Positions 12,237-25,929 of a DNA stretch of 64,000 nt are shown piece after piece. The stretch is from NCBI GenBank assembly GCA_014549065.1, contig JACDOX010000004.1, positions 6,822,568-6,886,567 on the forward strand, in the 5' to 3' direction. A program made the translations under genes and the position numbers. Source of the stretch: Cardinalis cardinalis (Eukaryota > Chordata > Aves > Passeriformes > Cardinalidae). Each line of letters begins with the position of its first letter. Position 1 is the first letter of the stretch. The notes beneath the pieces were generated by a model that did not search any database, was not told the DNA's origin, and saw nothing but the letters and a program-made list of their open reading frames with translations.

Positions 12237-12269
12237 GGGTGGGGAGAGTGGCCGGGGGGGGGTGTTGGG
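12237..12269 (+). other. Putative G-quadruplex motif
   Basis: G runs occur at 12237-12239, 12241-12244, 12254-12262 (nine Gs) and 12267-12269, separated by loops of 1, 9 and 4 bases. This meets a relaxed four-run G-quadruplex pattern on the plus strand. It stands out against the AT-rich surroundings. The G9 run may also be mis-sized in the assembly. Confidence 0.55.
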
Positions 12270-12469
12270 AAGGTTTTTTCAGAAAGGTTATTTTTAATAT
12301 GGTTAAAGTATGGATTATTTATTATAGGATTCAGAGTAGTAATCTAAATTTTAGGGTGTTGAATTTTCAGAGTGGAATTATACACCTTGACTTCCATTTG
12401 AGCTTTCCTGCCATTTACTCTACACTGACAACATTTGCAACATTCACAGTTTGATTGCATTTGTATCNA

Positions 12470-13060
12470 TGAAAAGTTCATTTTAGCATTGTTTAAATGG
12501 AAAACAGATTTCAGCTGGCAATGAATATAATTTACACTGCTGTGTTATTCTATCATATTCATTCATGCAGTGGCATTTGGTAACATTTGCATCATTTGCA
12601 ATGGGGTTACGTTAGTGTTAATGAAAAGCTAAAACAAACATTTAGTCCATTGTTAGTTTGAAAGCTAACATGAAACATAAAAATCTAAGTCTAAATTTCT
12701 AGAATTGCTCTATAACAAGGTAATTTTGCAGCTATTCCTGTCCCCAGGACCTCCAAGGAGAATGCCTGGGTATAACTGTGCTTCTTGTTTACAGAAAGGA
12801 GCAAGAAAATCTTAGATAAAATCAAACAAAATTAGTGGTTATTATATCACTGTGGTTTCTGCCTGTATAAACACAAAAGTCGAACTGAATCTTTAATGTC
12901 AGCTACCTGTGTCAACTCTTTGCAGCACCTGGAGATATGGAAATGCATGGAATTAGCAGCTGCCTTTTTTTTNCCTCCTATAAGCACTTGCTTTAATTAA
13001 CTCAGTGTCTCTGATGACCAGTTATGAGAATTATCTATAAGTACATGGTTTGAATTTGGA
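12470..13060. promoter_or_regulatory. Candidate conserved non-coding element, two parts
   Basis: An octamer ATTTGCAT lies at 12585-12592, followed directly by a one-mismatch copy at 12594-12601. A second part, roughly 12900-13030, carries AAATGCATGGAATTAGCAGC and TTAATTAA (12993-13000). The density of POU and homeodomain-type sites is suggestive of a developmental enhancer, but motifs of this kind are frequent in AT-rich DNA. Confidence 0.22.
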
Positions 13061-16000
13061 NACTCATTCTTGTATTTTGGCACCATTTTCAGAAGACCTC
13101 AGTTAAACAAGGCTTTCTGTAAACTGCATTGGTCTTCTCCAAGTCAGCGACATTTTTATGGTTTTCCTTCTAAAATCCACATAATGGATGTAAAGTCCTT
13201 AATGTTTATAAAATTAATGTCACTCAACTGCTTGTAAACTTCTCTGCTACAGATATTCTGAAGGGTTACAAAAATATATCCAATTGTTACATTATAGTAA
13301 TTTTCATTTGTTGAAAGAATTAAGAAAATATAGAATTGTTGAAGTGTAAATATAGAGAGAAATTATCAAACTGAGTTATTCTAGCTATTACACCTTGCCT
13401 GACTAAAAACCAACAAAACCACAGTCACACAGTCAATTCTAATGGCAGTAGGCAGTCTTTTTGAATGAAAAACTCTTTTGTTCAGATTAACTTTATTTCA
13501 TAGACAACAAACCTCATAAAAATATTGCTGACACAGTTTTTAAAGATAATTAGAAATATGTTCATAAGTCGTCCAAAATTTATGTAATATGCCTAAATTC
13601 AAGCAGTAAATGAATAGAAAGACAAGATAGCATATTCAGATTTAAAATTTTCACATTTCAACAGTATTTTCTATCATTTTGCANCTGTACACACATGGGT
13701 AATATGTGATCACAGAAAATACTACAGAACTGGCAAACTCAGGAAGTGACATTGTTCTTCAGGTTAGTCTGCTATAGGATCAAGACCAGTTTTACCCTGT
13801 TTTCAANGACAAGCCTGGAGAAGGCTTCCTACCTTTGGTTCAGCATAGAACCCAGTGTCTGGGAGGTTACTGACATACAGCAGCAGGCCACTCCTGTTTT
13901 TTTCATCACTTTCAATTTATTTGAGGCTATCTTTCTCTCTGCAGAAGGCCATTTCTCAAAGACCACATTGTTAAAGTCTCTGCTTATTCTGATTGGGTTT
14001 TGTTTGGGTNTTGGAGGGATTTTTTTAAGAGATCCTGTTTTACTGATATTATCATTTCTTAAAATATAGTGCCTGAAGTAGAACAGAAAATGGAACCAAC
14101 TAAGTATTTTATTAAATGTAAATATTACCTTCTATGTGTTATATATTACACTTTGGTAAATAAATACCTACATGAAGCTTATCTATTTTTGCAACAATGT
14201 CTAACATCAACAATTTCATTGCACTGCACATTTCTGCAGAGTGATTTTGCAGTTTTGCAAGAAAAATATGTCTGTTAATTGCATTACCTCACACTCGTCT
14301 TCAGTTAATTCCTTTTGTTATACTTTGGGTGGTTCTCTTTTCATTAGGACCATTTACAATTTCATTTNCATCCTTAAAATCCTTACTTTATACAATGTTC
14401 CTCTAAATGCAATTGTTAATGATCCACAAAGAAATATATCGCCTACTTTGCTGACTTAGTCAGTAAACAAAAATACTGGACAGCATCACATTGAAACAGC
14501 CTCCTACAAGGAAGATTCTGTCCTATTTCAGTAACAAATGATTTTACTAATTTCTTCTGGACTACATTTTCTTTATTTCAATATTNGAATATTTTGCTAA
14601 TATTTTGCTAATAAACAACATATGTCTCTAGCATATGTTTCACAATTGTCCTCTTCAAGAATTAATGTAGTGGGGTTTAAACACATTTGTTCTTAACAAA
14701 ATCAGGTCTGCCTTCTCTGGGCTTCCATAATATGATTGTTTAAAAATGTATCATAAAAATGTTATCATATGTTCATTGGTGTCATAGTCAGACTGACTTG
14801 TCTCCAACTCAACATTTTTACTTTCTTTCTAATTTCATCACCTATTTTCTAAAAATAAAATAGTAGTTTGTTTGCCCTTCTACAATCTTGTAGGACTGCC
14901 CTAGAATTCTTAAACATAATTAATAATGGTTCAAAGATAGTTCTGGCTTAGTTAATTTCATCACATCCTGACATCTTGGTTGCTTCTAGGTTATTTAATA
15001 TTCTCTAACCTGTCCTTTCTTTGTTCTGACCTATTCTCCTAACTTTTGTTAAAATTAATTGTGTTAAAAATTAACCATTATAATTTTAGGTGCAAAAATC
15101 ACCTTTGTGTTCATGCCAATAACGTATGAAGGGAATTTAGTTTTTGAAAAACAGGGGGTTCAAGCTAATTTAATTCAACAAAAAGATCATACTGACCAAA
15201 ACTGAAAACCAATCCCAATACAGATACAGGTAACGTAAGGTTTCCTATCCACCAATCAGTTCAATATACAGTGAGAGGATGAGGTCAAAAGGGCCATTCT
15301 TATGGGTCTGCAAGATCTTTGATTTCTCCAGAATTTGCCACAGTGCATTAGATGATTCATTGGGGTTTTTTCAGCACTGACATTCTGTCTCAAAAAATTG
15401 GTTTCAAACAATCAATTTATGTGATATTTGCTTCCCAAAGTAGTAACAAATATTAACTGCCACCAAGGGCTTTATTTCAAATGGCACTTTGGTTAGAATG
15501 AACATTTTTGAACAATGAGCAATTTGCCAGGAATATATTAATTTTCTCTATCATCTTACAGAAAGCCCCAAAACAAATGTGGTTGCTTTGTTTTTCCTCA
15601 CTTCTGTTNTCCTGTGGCCTCTGATGTCTGGCTGTATGTTATCATGCAGCTATGGGGAGCCTACATGATTCGTCCTTTTATTATGGTCTTTTACATAAGT
15701 TATTACTTTGCTTTTAAAGGAGCATCACTCCTCTAATGAACCCAGCAGTACACTGCAGCCTAACCCCAAACCTATGTCAGTGTATAGAGTCAGAGGTTCT
15801 TCTGTCTAGTTCTGCCATTAAAAGGTAATTTTCACTATTAGACCCCCAAGGATAACATCATAGATAATTGTCCTTGTAGTTTGCTCTGAGGGGGACCTAA
15901 TCAACTGCATCAGAAGTGGATGCCATTGGACAATAGACAAGATAATCAGTAATTTTGGGAGTAAGAAAGTACCCAGTGCACCCCTTCTAAGACCTAATTC

Positions 16001-16727
16001 TTCTATGGGGGGAGGCTCTGAAAAATTTAATGGAATTTCTTCTTCATCTTTGCAGGTCATCTTCAATTTGTCACCATGAAATCAAATCTTTTGGGAGCAG
16101 CACCATTAACCTCCACTAGCTTAGGTATATCCATCAAGTCCTTATTCTGTTTATCATTATTATCAGGGAAATCATTGCTCTTCAAACCACTGCGACTATT
16201 AATTTTCTACACATTATGAAATAAAACCATTTTTATTCATAAAACTCAGAAAAGCTGCAACATTCACAGGTTTTCATGGAGCATATAAATGAGAACCTTG
16301 TGACTTTACAATCTTTTGAAATATCATCTGTAGAAGTATGTTTAGTATGTCTAGATAAGAAATCTGCACTAAATAAAGGCCAAACTTCCTTTGAATAAAA
16401 ATGCTAGTTTCTGTCCTCCTTTCTTAACTCTTCTCTTTAAAGAATGTTTCAACAAAATATCATGCATTTTAAAGATATTATGAGTAATTGATTCAGCAAC
16501 CATGTCATCTATTCTCAATTCAATGGGTGCCAATAACTCCTTTTAATGTCAGTGAATGTTGTGTGCATGCACTTATAATAGAATGTATTCCCACATTAGA
16601 GATTAAAGGTTTTCATAGAAACTGCAGGTCTATACACTCTTCTTCTGTAACTAATATCCTTTAAGATAGAAAAAAACTTAACAACCTGGCTGTCAACAAC
16701 TAGTGGCAACAGAACAGACTGAACCAA
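13061..16727. other. AT-rich non-coding DNA
   Basis: No gene or repeat family was recognised. A small direct duplication, ATATTTTGCTAAT repeated back to back, occurs around 14590-14613. Confidence 0.55.
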
Positions 16728-16770
16728 ACAAAAAAAAAACCAAACCAAAAAAAAAAAAAAAAAACCACAA
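16728..16770. repeat. A-rich tract with an A18 run
   Basis: The tract is made of A runs broken by CC: about A10 at 16730-16739, then A18 at 16747-16764. It could be the tail of an old retroposed sequence, but nothing recognisable precedes it. Confidence 0.7.
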
Positions 16771-18752
16771 ATCATCTTTTGGCTTAATTGTTTAATCTCA
16801 TTTCTCTTACACTTCAGCATTCACATTAATTTGTTTTCAAACAATGAACACTTTAAGTGGCTCCTACTTACAGGTCAAGCATTCCCGTGTCGTTCAATCT
16901 CTCATACCATTGTAATCTGACAGTTTAAACATTGCAGGTATAATGGGATATTTTGTATTAGGTGCAAAATATGACTATAGCCTATAGACAAGCACAAAGC
17001 ACTCAAAAAATAAATGAAGCAAATTCTAGGATATTTATGACTGGGACCACACTGATCTAGTAATGGAATTAATATATTTACTTATAATGGTTTGAGATTA
17101 TCTCTGTGCTCTGTGCTCCTTTCCCTGGGGATGCATTATACTCGATGCCCCATTACCCACTTTGGCAATAGCTTGATTCATTCCCAGGAAGGGAAGAAGG
17201 AGGGCTCCTCCCATAAAGTATAAATTAAATTATAAATTACAAGTGGTACAAGTGCTGAGAACAATATCACAAAAGCAGAGACAGGAAGATGGGAAGGTGT
17301 CCCAAGCAGGCATAGAAACGAGCCAAAAAGGTCTGAGGTAGTCAACACAGCAGTTTCTGGAGGCAAGGACTCACAATAATATTGGGGGTTGCTTCTCAGG
17401 AGGCCAGTAAGAGCTCCCTCTGTGGACAGAATGTTTTGATCAAACTGTGGACTTGATTAGGTTACTATTATCTTCATGGCCAGTGTCAAAAGTGTAAGAA
17501 CAAAAAGGTACAAACCCCTTGTTGTCGAAAAGTGAATGTGTTCACAAATCTTTCTATTATCTGATGTTTATGGTGGGAGATGAAGGAGGTTATGTGAAAA
17601 TGGAAACTGAAAAAAAGGTTTACCACATTTATTCAGAGACTTTTTCGAAGCTTCAACCAGTTAGNCTCAAGTGGATTTGAGAGAAGACAAACACCTAGTC
17701 TGGCTGAGATGTGCAACCTTTTCCTGATGCTCTCANTCACTCAATTGACACGACATAGCCAGGTGTACTTCTCCAGGGTGTTAAAGACTGTAAGCAAAGG
17801 GAGTACATTCCCTCGCATCAGCAGTAAGTGGTAGGAAAAGTCAACTTCAGCAAAGGCACTGGACTTTGATTTCCCAGCCTGTTAGATACTGTGCCTTTTT
17901 ACAGGTCCAGCCAGTGCNACGGCTTAGCACATGTACCATACCAAAGATGCAAAGTGTACACACACAGAATATAAGTACANGCAATGAGACAAGGGGAAGA
18001 GCAAGGTCTTTACTGGCAGCCTTATTAACATAATCAGCACTTAAGCAATGGAGAGCACCATCAAAAGCATCATCTTGCTCCTCATTTCCAAACTATGGAG
18101 GTTAAAGCTCACAAGGACAACAATCTTGATTCACAAGGTTGCTGCCATTTCTGGATAATCTCTAAATTTCAGCATTGGCCTTCAGATCTCACAGCTTTGG
18201 TGTCTGCAGAAGTCAGTCTTCTACTTTCAGGCTAATCCAGCTTGTTGAAGTCCCTTAGAAAATATGCCCACACTCTCACANAGCCATTCTTCTCTGGCCC
18301 CTCTCCTCTCTGTTTTTCACACGTGTTCACCCTGGATCCACTTCAACTACACACCCTCCTCCCCTTTCCCCAGCATGTGGCCCTTCCTCTGAATACTCTA
18401 TAACAATTTTTGCACATCCTCACAGCCCCCTTTCAACATTCCATAATAAATTTCACACTATCCTTCAAGCCCTCAAATACTACATATATTTGCTCTTTCC
18501 AGTAAGGCTTAGCATAATCCTATTTTCCCTTGTTCTCATCAGTCACAAAGTTCTAGTCTAATATCATAATGTTATATTGGAGTGGTTTTTTCTACAGCTT
18601 CTCAGTCCATGACGTGAACCCCTCTGTACCAATTACTCTTTTTGCCATTGCTCAAGTTTGCATTTTTGAGTGTTTGATTTACTTCTTTTCCTGTCTCTTC
18701 TCTTTGTCTCTTAAGCTGAATAGCCATTAATCACATGACTGTAATAGACCAG
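16771..18752. other. Non-coding DNA, slightly less AT-rich
   Basis: No gene is supported. The region 17370-18420 is closer to average GC, and 18290-18380 is pyrimidine-rich. No repeat family was recognised. Confidence 0.5.
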
Positions 18753-19040
18753 CTATCCTTGAATGTCTCTTANTGGCACACTGAGGTCTTCAATCAGTCG
18801 CCAGGCCAGGGCACAGCACTTAACTTTAGCCTGTAAATGGTTGCAGTAACACCTGCCCAGCAGGTGGCTGAGGTTCTGGTTCATTAGAGCAATCCTTAGA
18901 GTAGGACTTTCATACACTTCCATAAAAGAGACCTCATCCTGTACAGACCGAAAATGAGATTCTAGGCTAAGACTGTAAAAGCAGATTTCTTGTGATCTGG
19001 TAAGGTTTGTACACCAGGTTAGGACATCAACAGAGGCCAC
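18753..19040 (-). other. Open, less AT-rich stretch; weak exon or retrocopy candidate
   Basis: An uninterrupted frame of about 95 codons on the minus strand lies in locally GC-richer sequence and has mixed, protein-like composition with several cysteines. Its first codon is GTG, not ATG, so it has no start of its own. A CACACAG acceptor-like string precedes it on the minus strand. I recognise no domain or family. Random open frames of this length are expected in 64 kb, so the coding possibility is weak. Confidence 0.12.
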
Positions 19041-22000
19041 TGTGTGGCTTTTAAGGGTAGATCTCAGCTCTCCTCAGGTGAGATGTTGTTACACNGCACA
19101 GCTATAGCAGGTTTTGCAGTAAGTATTAATGAGATTTCTGATGTTCCAGTTATTACTTTTATTCAGAAGATCCACAGAGGTGCACAGATAACCTGTTAAA
19201 GACAGAGAAAAATTCTGTGGAAAAGATTTTTCTCTGTTTGATTCTATGAGATTTTCAACATTACCTTAAAGCTACTCCCCAGAGCAGTGGGTTTTGGCCC
19301 AAAGTACTGACGTGATTATTTTTATTTCTATATCCCAGTTTCTGCAAAAAAAGCAAAACAACAGAAAAAGTAATATTTCGCAGGTTGTTTCTTTGTTTCC
19401 TTTACCTTTCNCAAATATGAAGCAACCAATCAGCGTCTAACATTCTCCTTCTTTTCCCAGCCTCTCTAGTAGTATTTCNCTTACTGGTAATACTACCAAA
19501 TGTACAGGCCACATATCCTGAGTTATTTAAATATATCTCCCCTTACTTTCTCTCATTCCTATTTATTTCTCCATGTCTTTTCTTTACAAAAGATGATTTG
19601 TCCAAGATACACTTTTGTATTTTATTGAAATAAATTAAAACTACATGATGTATAAGGAAGAAATGTTGTAAAAGAAAAAAAATCCCTCTAAATTCTACAG
19701 TCCAATAGTCATTGGCTTTGGTTGAAATATTTTTTGTTAACTTCTGTTTTATCTCATTAAGTTGCTTTGATTTTAAATGTATCATGGTGATATAAGTAGC
19801 ACTTAATCAAATAAAGAGTCTCTTCATCTTTCCATTCATTTTAAGAAAAAAAAAATCTATAAAAACCTTAAAAAACCAAAAGAACATTTGCAACTACAAA
19901 ATTACAAAGTAGTTGAATCTTCAGCTTTGATAAGAAACAGCTATCTTGTGATGTTATACTTTAATTTGTCAATCTATTTCAGGGTTATGAAATGTGTCAA
20001 ATGTGTCTTAAAATTCTTTTTTTTTTTAGAGGATGAAGAAAACTGATAGTTAATATGTGGTTTCCAGCACACACAATAAGTAAATGAACTGCATATTAGA
20101 TACACTTATTTTTGTTTCATTTAGACAAATCCTGAAATTTACACATTTTGAAGCATNATTGGGCACAGAGATAAATATGTCCCTTTCAATCAGTTAGGGG
20201 AGCCTTCTGTTCTAGCAACTTAGAAACCTCCAGTAATTGCCACCTACTCCTCTTTATGGAACCTGCTCTATTTCCATGACCTTGCCTCATTTTCCTCTCT
20301 TCAGTGTGCAATGAAGTACAGGAAGGAAATTTGGACTTCTAGAGGGGAGAGNATTTTCTTCAACTGCAGGAAGAGAAAGAGATGATTGCTTGGGGTTAAA
20401 CCTCAGGGAAATATGTAGTAGGAAGAAAGGAATATCTCTGCTGTTGTTAACACCTTTTGCCATCTGGAACAAGCTGGTTCCCTCTCAGTTTGGCTTTTCC
20501 TTAGTCTAGGGAAATTCTGCCACTGAAGTAAGATTTAATTTTGTCTTCCTCACTACACAGCAAAAAAGGCTTGAGTCAGCTCTGACTCCTTTAGCAACAT
20601 CTAAACTATTAACTTAAGTGTCCAGTGAAAGAGTTTCAGAAAGTTTGTCCTTGGAATTGCTGTTTATGAGCAACTCTTCTAGTATGTTGGATCATCCACC
20701 ATGAAGTCTATCATAAAGAATCTATGGTATTTCTCCATTAACTATGAAATGGGTTACAGTAATCATTGTTGATACCTGGTACATAAAATAACTTTATTCA
20801 AGGGCCATAATAATTATGAGTCAACCATGATCGACTGTCNTCTCATTCTGGAACATACTTTTCTTTTAGAAATGTATATCTAGACTTGTTGATCAGATGT
20901 TACCAACCTAATTCCTCCTGTGCTCGCTGTCTAGTCAAAGACATTATTTCACCAACTAAAGGTATATAAATAGCANTTTTTTTTAGGTCTAGGTCATGAT
21001 CACTCTGCCTGCTTATGATCTAATGGTCTGATTGTGTAGGCTGTGAGCACATTTACACTCCATAGTCTGCTTTTTTTCATTACAAATATATGATATAAAA
21101 TATTCCCAAGACACTGAAAGACAGAGTATACAACACTGACTACTGTTTTTTATGACTGGAAATAAATGTGGAACTTATATTTTGGTTCTTTTAGTGTCTC
21201 ATTCATCTTTTTCACCTACTTTTATTATAGACCAACTCTGGATTCAAGATCAGAAAAATATAAGGATGTTTTATTAGTTAATAGAGGGATAAATAAACAT
21301 TAGATGAAGAATCTTTATCCAGATCAGACTGTTAGCATTATCCCAATCAAAGTATCTTTTTTTCAGTCCAAACCTGAATTTACAGAGTCCATTTTCCAGT
21401 TTAATTCAGAGTGCTGAAAGTGAGCTGTCTAGAGGCAGAGACTAGCAGAACACACCTTGTTCTGGAAAAGCCAGTTCTTAANGATCAGTCAGTGTTTTGA
21501 ACTCATTGTGTAGAAGGCACTGAAACTACAGTCAAATTTCTGTAATTTTACCAGTACAATTACTGTACCGATAAAATGACATGGTGAAATATTTAAATGG
21601 GAAGAAAAGATTGTCCTGCTCTTATTTCTTGTAACACTTGGTAGACTACACTCAAACTAAGGTAAAATGGGTATGAAGTCGTTAGAATTTGGGTTACTCC
21701 CTCACAGAAAGTATTGTGTATCCATTAAGACTAACTGGTTTAAATAACNAAATTGACTAGGTAAGGTTGAAGGACTGGCAAGTTTTACAGAGACTTTCTT
21801 AAAANTGGGTAGATTGGAAGGTCAGAAATTAGACATTATAGTAATGGATACTATGGAAAAACTAAGCCAGAGAATTTCTGAAAAGATAAGAGATGGATTA
21901 ACCTGGAATGCAGACGGGTGAAAGGGAACAGTGATCCAGAAGAGAACCAAATCTGCTCTTATCATACTAGTGTTGATAGACAAGCCACATACAGCAAGAG

Positions 22001-22342
22001 TTTTCAATATCCTTAATGTGCAATGTTGAGCTATATTAAGTGACAGGGGATTTTTTACTATTAAATAAAGATTTATTCTTTAGACTTCGGGCTGTAGTCC
22101 GAAGAATTTGGTAAGTTCAACTCATGGGACATTGTACTGGTGTAAGGTTCCAATTATATAAATATAATTTTCTACTTTCAGCCAGATATTTTCATGCCAT
22201 TTTATATTGAAATGGTTCACCATTACCTTTCTCTATCCTAAAATATACACCTTTGCAGTTTACAAAAAGTGAAAGTGGAGAAAGTCCATCATTTTTAAAG
22301 TTCAAGATGTAGATACCAAATTGTTATACTAACCCTGAAAAT
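19041..22342. other. AT-rich non-coding DNA
   Basis: No gene or repeat family was recognised. A T11 run lies at about 20017-20027. A small hairpin with CTTCGG/CCGAAG arms around 8 bases lies near 22085-22104. Confidence 0.55.
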
Positions 22343-25300
22343 ATGAAAACAACAAAAACAAAAAGACTTATTAATCTTATTAATGACATTGCTNACCATG
22401 CAAAAAACAGAATATCTGCGGCATTGAGTTTTTCAGGCAAACAGAAATNATTTTACTTACTGAGCTGTGTTTTCTTGAATGCTAGCCTAATTCCAGCATC
22501 AGGACAGGTATTTTTCAAACATATATATTTGGTTATAGATTCCAAATTTTCTAAGTCCTCCACCAAGTCCCTATTCAACAGCTGTGATTTATGTGAGATT
22601 CTCCTCTGTTGGAGAAACCCTCCAGCTAGCCAAGCCAGGCTGTTTTTCATCCCTTTTGCACCACTTATGAAAANCAAATATCTCAGAACATCTGGAAATC
22701 TGATTTTTGTCTACTTGCTGCTAATTGGCTTCCCTGTTAACTTGTGCCCATGAATTCCATTAGCTGCATATTATGAAACTATATATTTTAGCATTTATCT
22801 TGCTGTTGTTGTTCTATCTACAGCTGGGACTACATTCCCTTTCTCAGGTTGTTGGTGATGTTTACGATAAAGCAACCACAGCATTATCCCTCCCTTCTTT
22901 TACTGTCAATTTATCTGCTGTGACTTTTGNTTTTTTACTTCAGGTCTTAGTTTGCTATAAGGTCTTGGCATGTGTTTCACAGGATGGAGCTGAAGGGTGG
23001 CACATAGTGTACACGTCCTGTCAGCACCAATAGATGTGTAGTCCTAGTGCTAAAGGAAAATAAAAAATATTTAAACAGACACTGACATTCTGTCAGTACT
23101 GCTCTTTCTGATCTGAACAACAAGANCTGAGTTTTCAGTTGGCTAACAGAGCTAGATACTCTTCTTTCACTGAAATACAAACACAGAATCCATTTTATTA
23201 TTTGGAATCATTACCAAAGACCATCAGGCATTAGTAGGTCTCGATCACAACTTATTCAGGATGGATTCAGATATCTAAGCCACGGTAAAAATTTCTCAGC
23301 CAAAACCTTTGCCTAAGTATTCAAGCCTTCCAGAACATGTCCACCACGTCAGTTTAAAAACATCCCAAANAACATTATTTTTCTAGTACATGAAGTTTCT
23401 TAATAAAAACCTGATCTAATAATATCATGTAGCAGATTCCACAGTCCATAGGCAGTCCTGTTGATGAGGTCCAATATGAGGTTTTACACATGACTGCTTA
23501 CCCATAATCAAAAGCAAGGCTTGCTGGGGAAGGTGGGGAGGATGACATTTTGATTGTATGAGAGCTCTAATTTTTTCATAAACTTGACAGATAGGAGAAG
23601 GGAGATATGAGAAATGGAAGTTAGGCTGATATGGCAACATCTGGAATACAGAGTCAGCGGCCTTTGGATGAGATTTCCACCTCAAATAAAAGTAAGAGGG
23701 CTGAATAAATCAAATACACACTGTTTAGAACTAGCAGGGGCACTGTAATCTTTTCCTTCCACAGCTTACTTGTCCTTTATGGACGTGAATTAAACAACCT
23801 AAGGCGATATGAAGAAACTGTGTGAGATAACCCAAAAAAATCCCCTAACATTTCCAGATTCAGTAAGGTAGTTTTTGATAAGAGCTTTCAAACTAGATGT
23901 ATACAAACAAGCAGCAAATATTGCCTCTAGCACTACATAATTGTTCTGACTAGCGGTACACCTAATCATTCCTCACAACTCCAGGGCCTTCTTTTATATG
24001 TGAAATTTAATACAACANGTATTAGCGCTGTTTAGCATTCAGGAATCAAGGAGAAAACTTTTCTAATCAAGGAATTATNCTTCCAAACTGAGGACAAGAG
24101 TTTATGGGAGGACTACAAACAAACAAAAGTTTACTGATNACATGAAGAATGTGAACTATTCTGGCTGCTTGGGCATGGAAGCCAGAAATCAAGTATTTTA
24201 TAAGAATNTCAACCACCCTCCAATCCCAGAATAAAGTTTTACATAAATAATGTAAAATATCTCATAAGAACAGTGATCTCAAAATAATTTCACCTTATCA
24301 GCACAGTTGTCTCAGTTGCATAACCTCTCTGTGCTTTTTCCTTAAAACACTTGTATGGAGAATAGCTCTTAAAAAAATATTAAATAAATTATCACATCCT
24401 CCCTAACCTTTTAACATCCCACAGTAAAAACTAGAGCATGATCTATTGTTTTAGAAGGNTGCTCGTGTCATAGTACCACATAAGGTGTTGAGGTCCCTAA
24501 GTAGCAGAGAGCAAAGTACAACCTGGAATCTACCTATGTGAACTCCCCATCTCATATCTGAAACAATGTGCCTGCCTCTGGGCAAGNCTTCTCCCTCAAG
24601 CACACCACCACTGTCATTTTAGCTTTTGGTGTTTCACTTCTGAATATTTCTGATAGTACAAACAAAAACAGTTCATATCTGTCTGTAGTTGAAGTTTGTA
24701 TCTAAATGTAAATATGTCTTTAAGCGAGCTGGGATCCATAGAGATTAAATGCAGAAGGAACTGTTTAGTCAGCTAGTCTGGTAAACTCTTGTATTTCATC
24801 CAGTTACCCTTTGCATATTTGAGGGATAATAGGTAGCCCACACTGTCAGGAAACACAGTGCAGCTAAACTGATTATGTGCATACCTGTCTGCAGTTACAG
24901 NCAGTGGAATCAAATGGAAAGAGAAGCGCTAGGTAGCAGGTTGGCAAACCCCTTCTTTCCTGAGTTCTGATAGGCGTTTGCCTAAAATTTTGATCCAAAA
25001 ATTTCATTACAATTTTTATTTCTCATACATATGAAAATATGGTAGNTCATGTGTTCTTCTTGTGACAATCATAACCAAAAGTCTGGACCCTTTGGCCTGA
25101 CCGGCAAAACATTTACAGAGCCTCCAAGAGAAGCAGAACACTACAGGGCACCCTAATATTTTTGTTGTTTCTAGACACATTTTTTTGCTCAATCTCTTTC
25201 CTGCTAAAAGAGACACTGTTTAAACCAGTCTGAGCATTTCAATTAGCTATAGGGTTAATGGCTTTTTCTACTACTAGTGTATTAATGATAGCATCCTGTA

Positions 25301-25929
25301 TCTTATAATCAAGATTATTTTTTGAAGCCTCTTTATATTTATATAAGTCCAGAATTATTCTTTTCACTGGGCAGGAAAATCCACAGCTATTTTTTCATCT
25401 AACTGCCAATAAAACATAAAAAATCTGTAAGGATATATGTAGGTTGCTTCCCTCTAATTTACACAGAGGAATAATCAAAGGCAGGCCAGGTGCTTCTTGT
25501 GTTGACAAAGAAAAAAACAGATTCTTTTTTTGTGTGTGTAGGACTGGGGATCTAGGGGTGACTTTAACTGAATTTTTTATCATCTTTAGTCAGTAATGTC
25601 CTCTTCTATCTTTAGGGATCTTGGGAAAAAATTAAATCAATGGAATTGCTTCATCTAGAAAAGCACCTGCTGAGCAAGGAAAANAAAATCAAATAATGAT
25701 TAATGTAGTACCTAAGCATTACAGTCCTATTGCCATGAAACATTATGGTGGGTCTAATGGCTCATGCACTGGTTACAGCTTCACATGTCAGAATTGTTCA
25801 TGCTAGGGAACACCTATGGAGGTTTTAACATGAAAGTAAAAGACCTGGGGAGTTGCTCAGGGGATTTTCAATGGGCTATAATACTTCTGCCATCCATACT
25901 GTGTTTATAAACCAGCCCAAGGTGATAAC
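22343..25929. other. AT-rich non-coding DNA
   Basis: This holds the longest open frame of the window, 22343-22753, which would be 136 codons. That frame contains three Ns, has no recognisable domain, and is overlapped by an antisense frame of similar quality, so I do not call it a gene. No other feature was found. Confidence 0.5.

Noticed and set aside
20921..20930. GTGCTCGCT match to the start of U6 snRNA
   Set aside because: The match stops after about nine bases.
22080..22140. tRNA-like arrangement (hairpin with GTTCAACTC-type string downstream)
   Set aside because: The stem is only six pairs around an 8-base loop. No acceptor stem or complete A and B boxes could be placed.
22343..22753. 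Longest open frame in the window (136 codons, plus strand)
   Set aside because: It contains three Ns, no known domain, AT-driven composition and an overlapping antisense frame. A frame of this length is not remarkable in 64 kb scanned in six frames.
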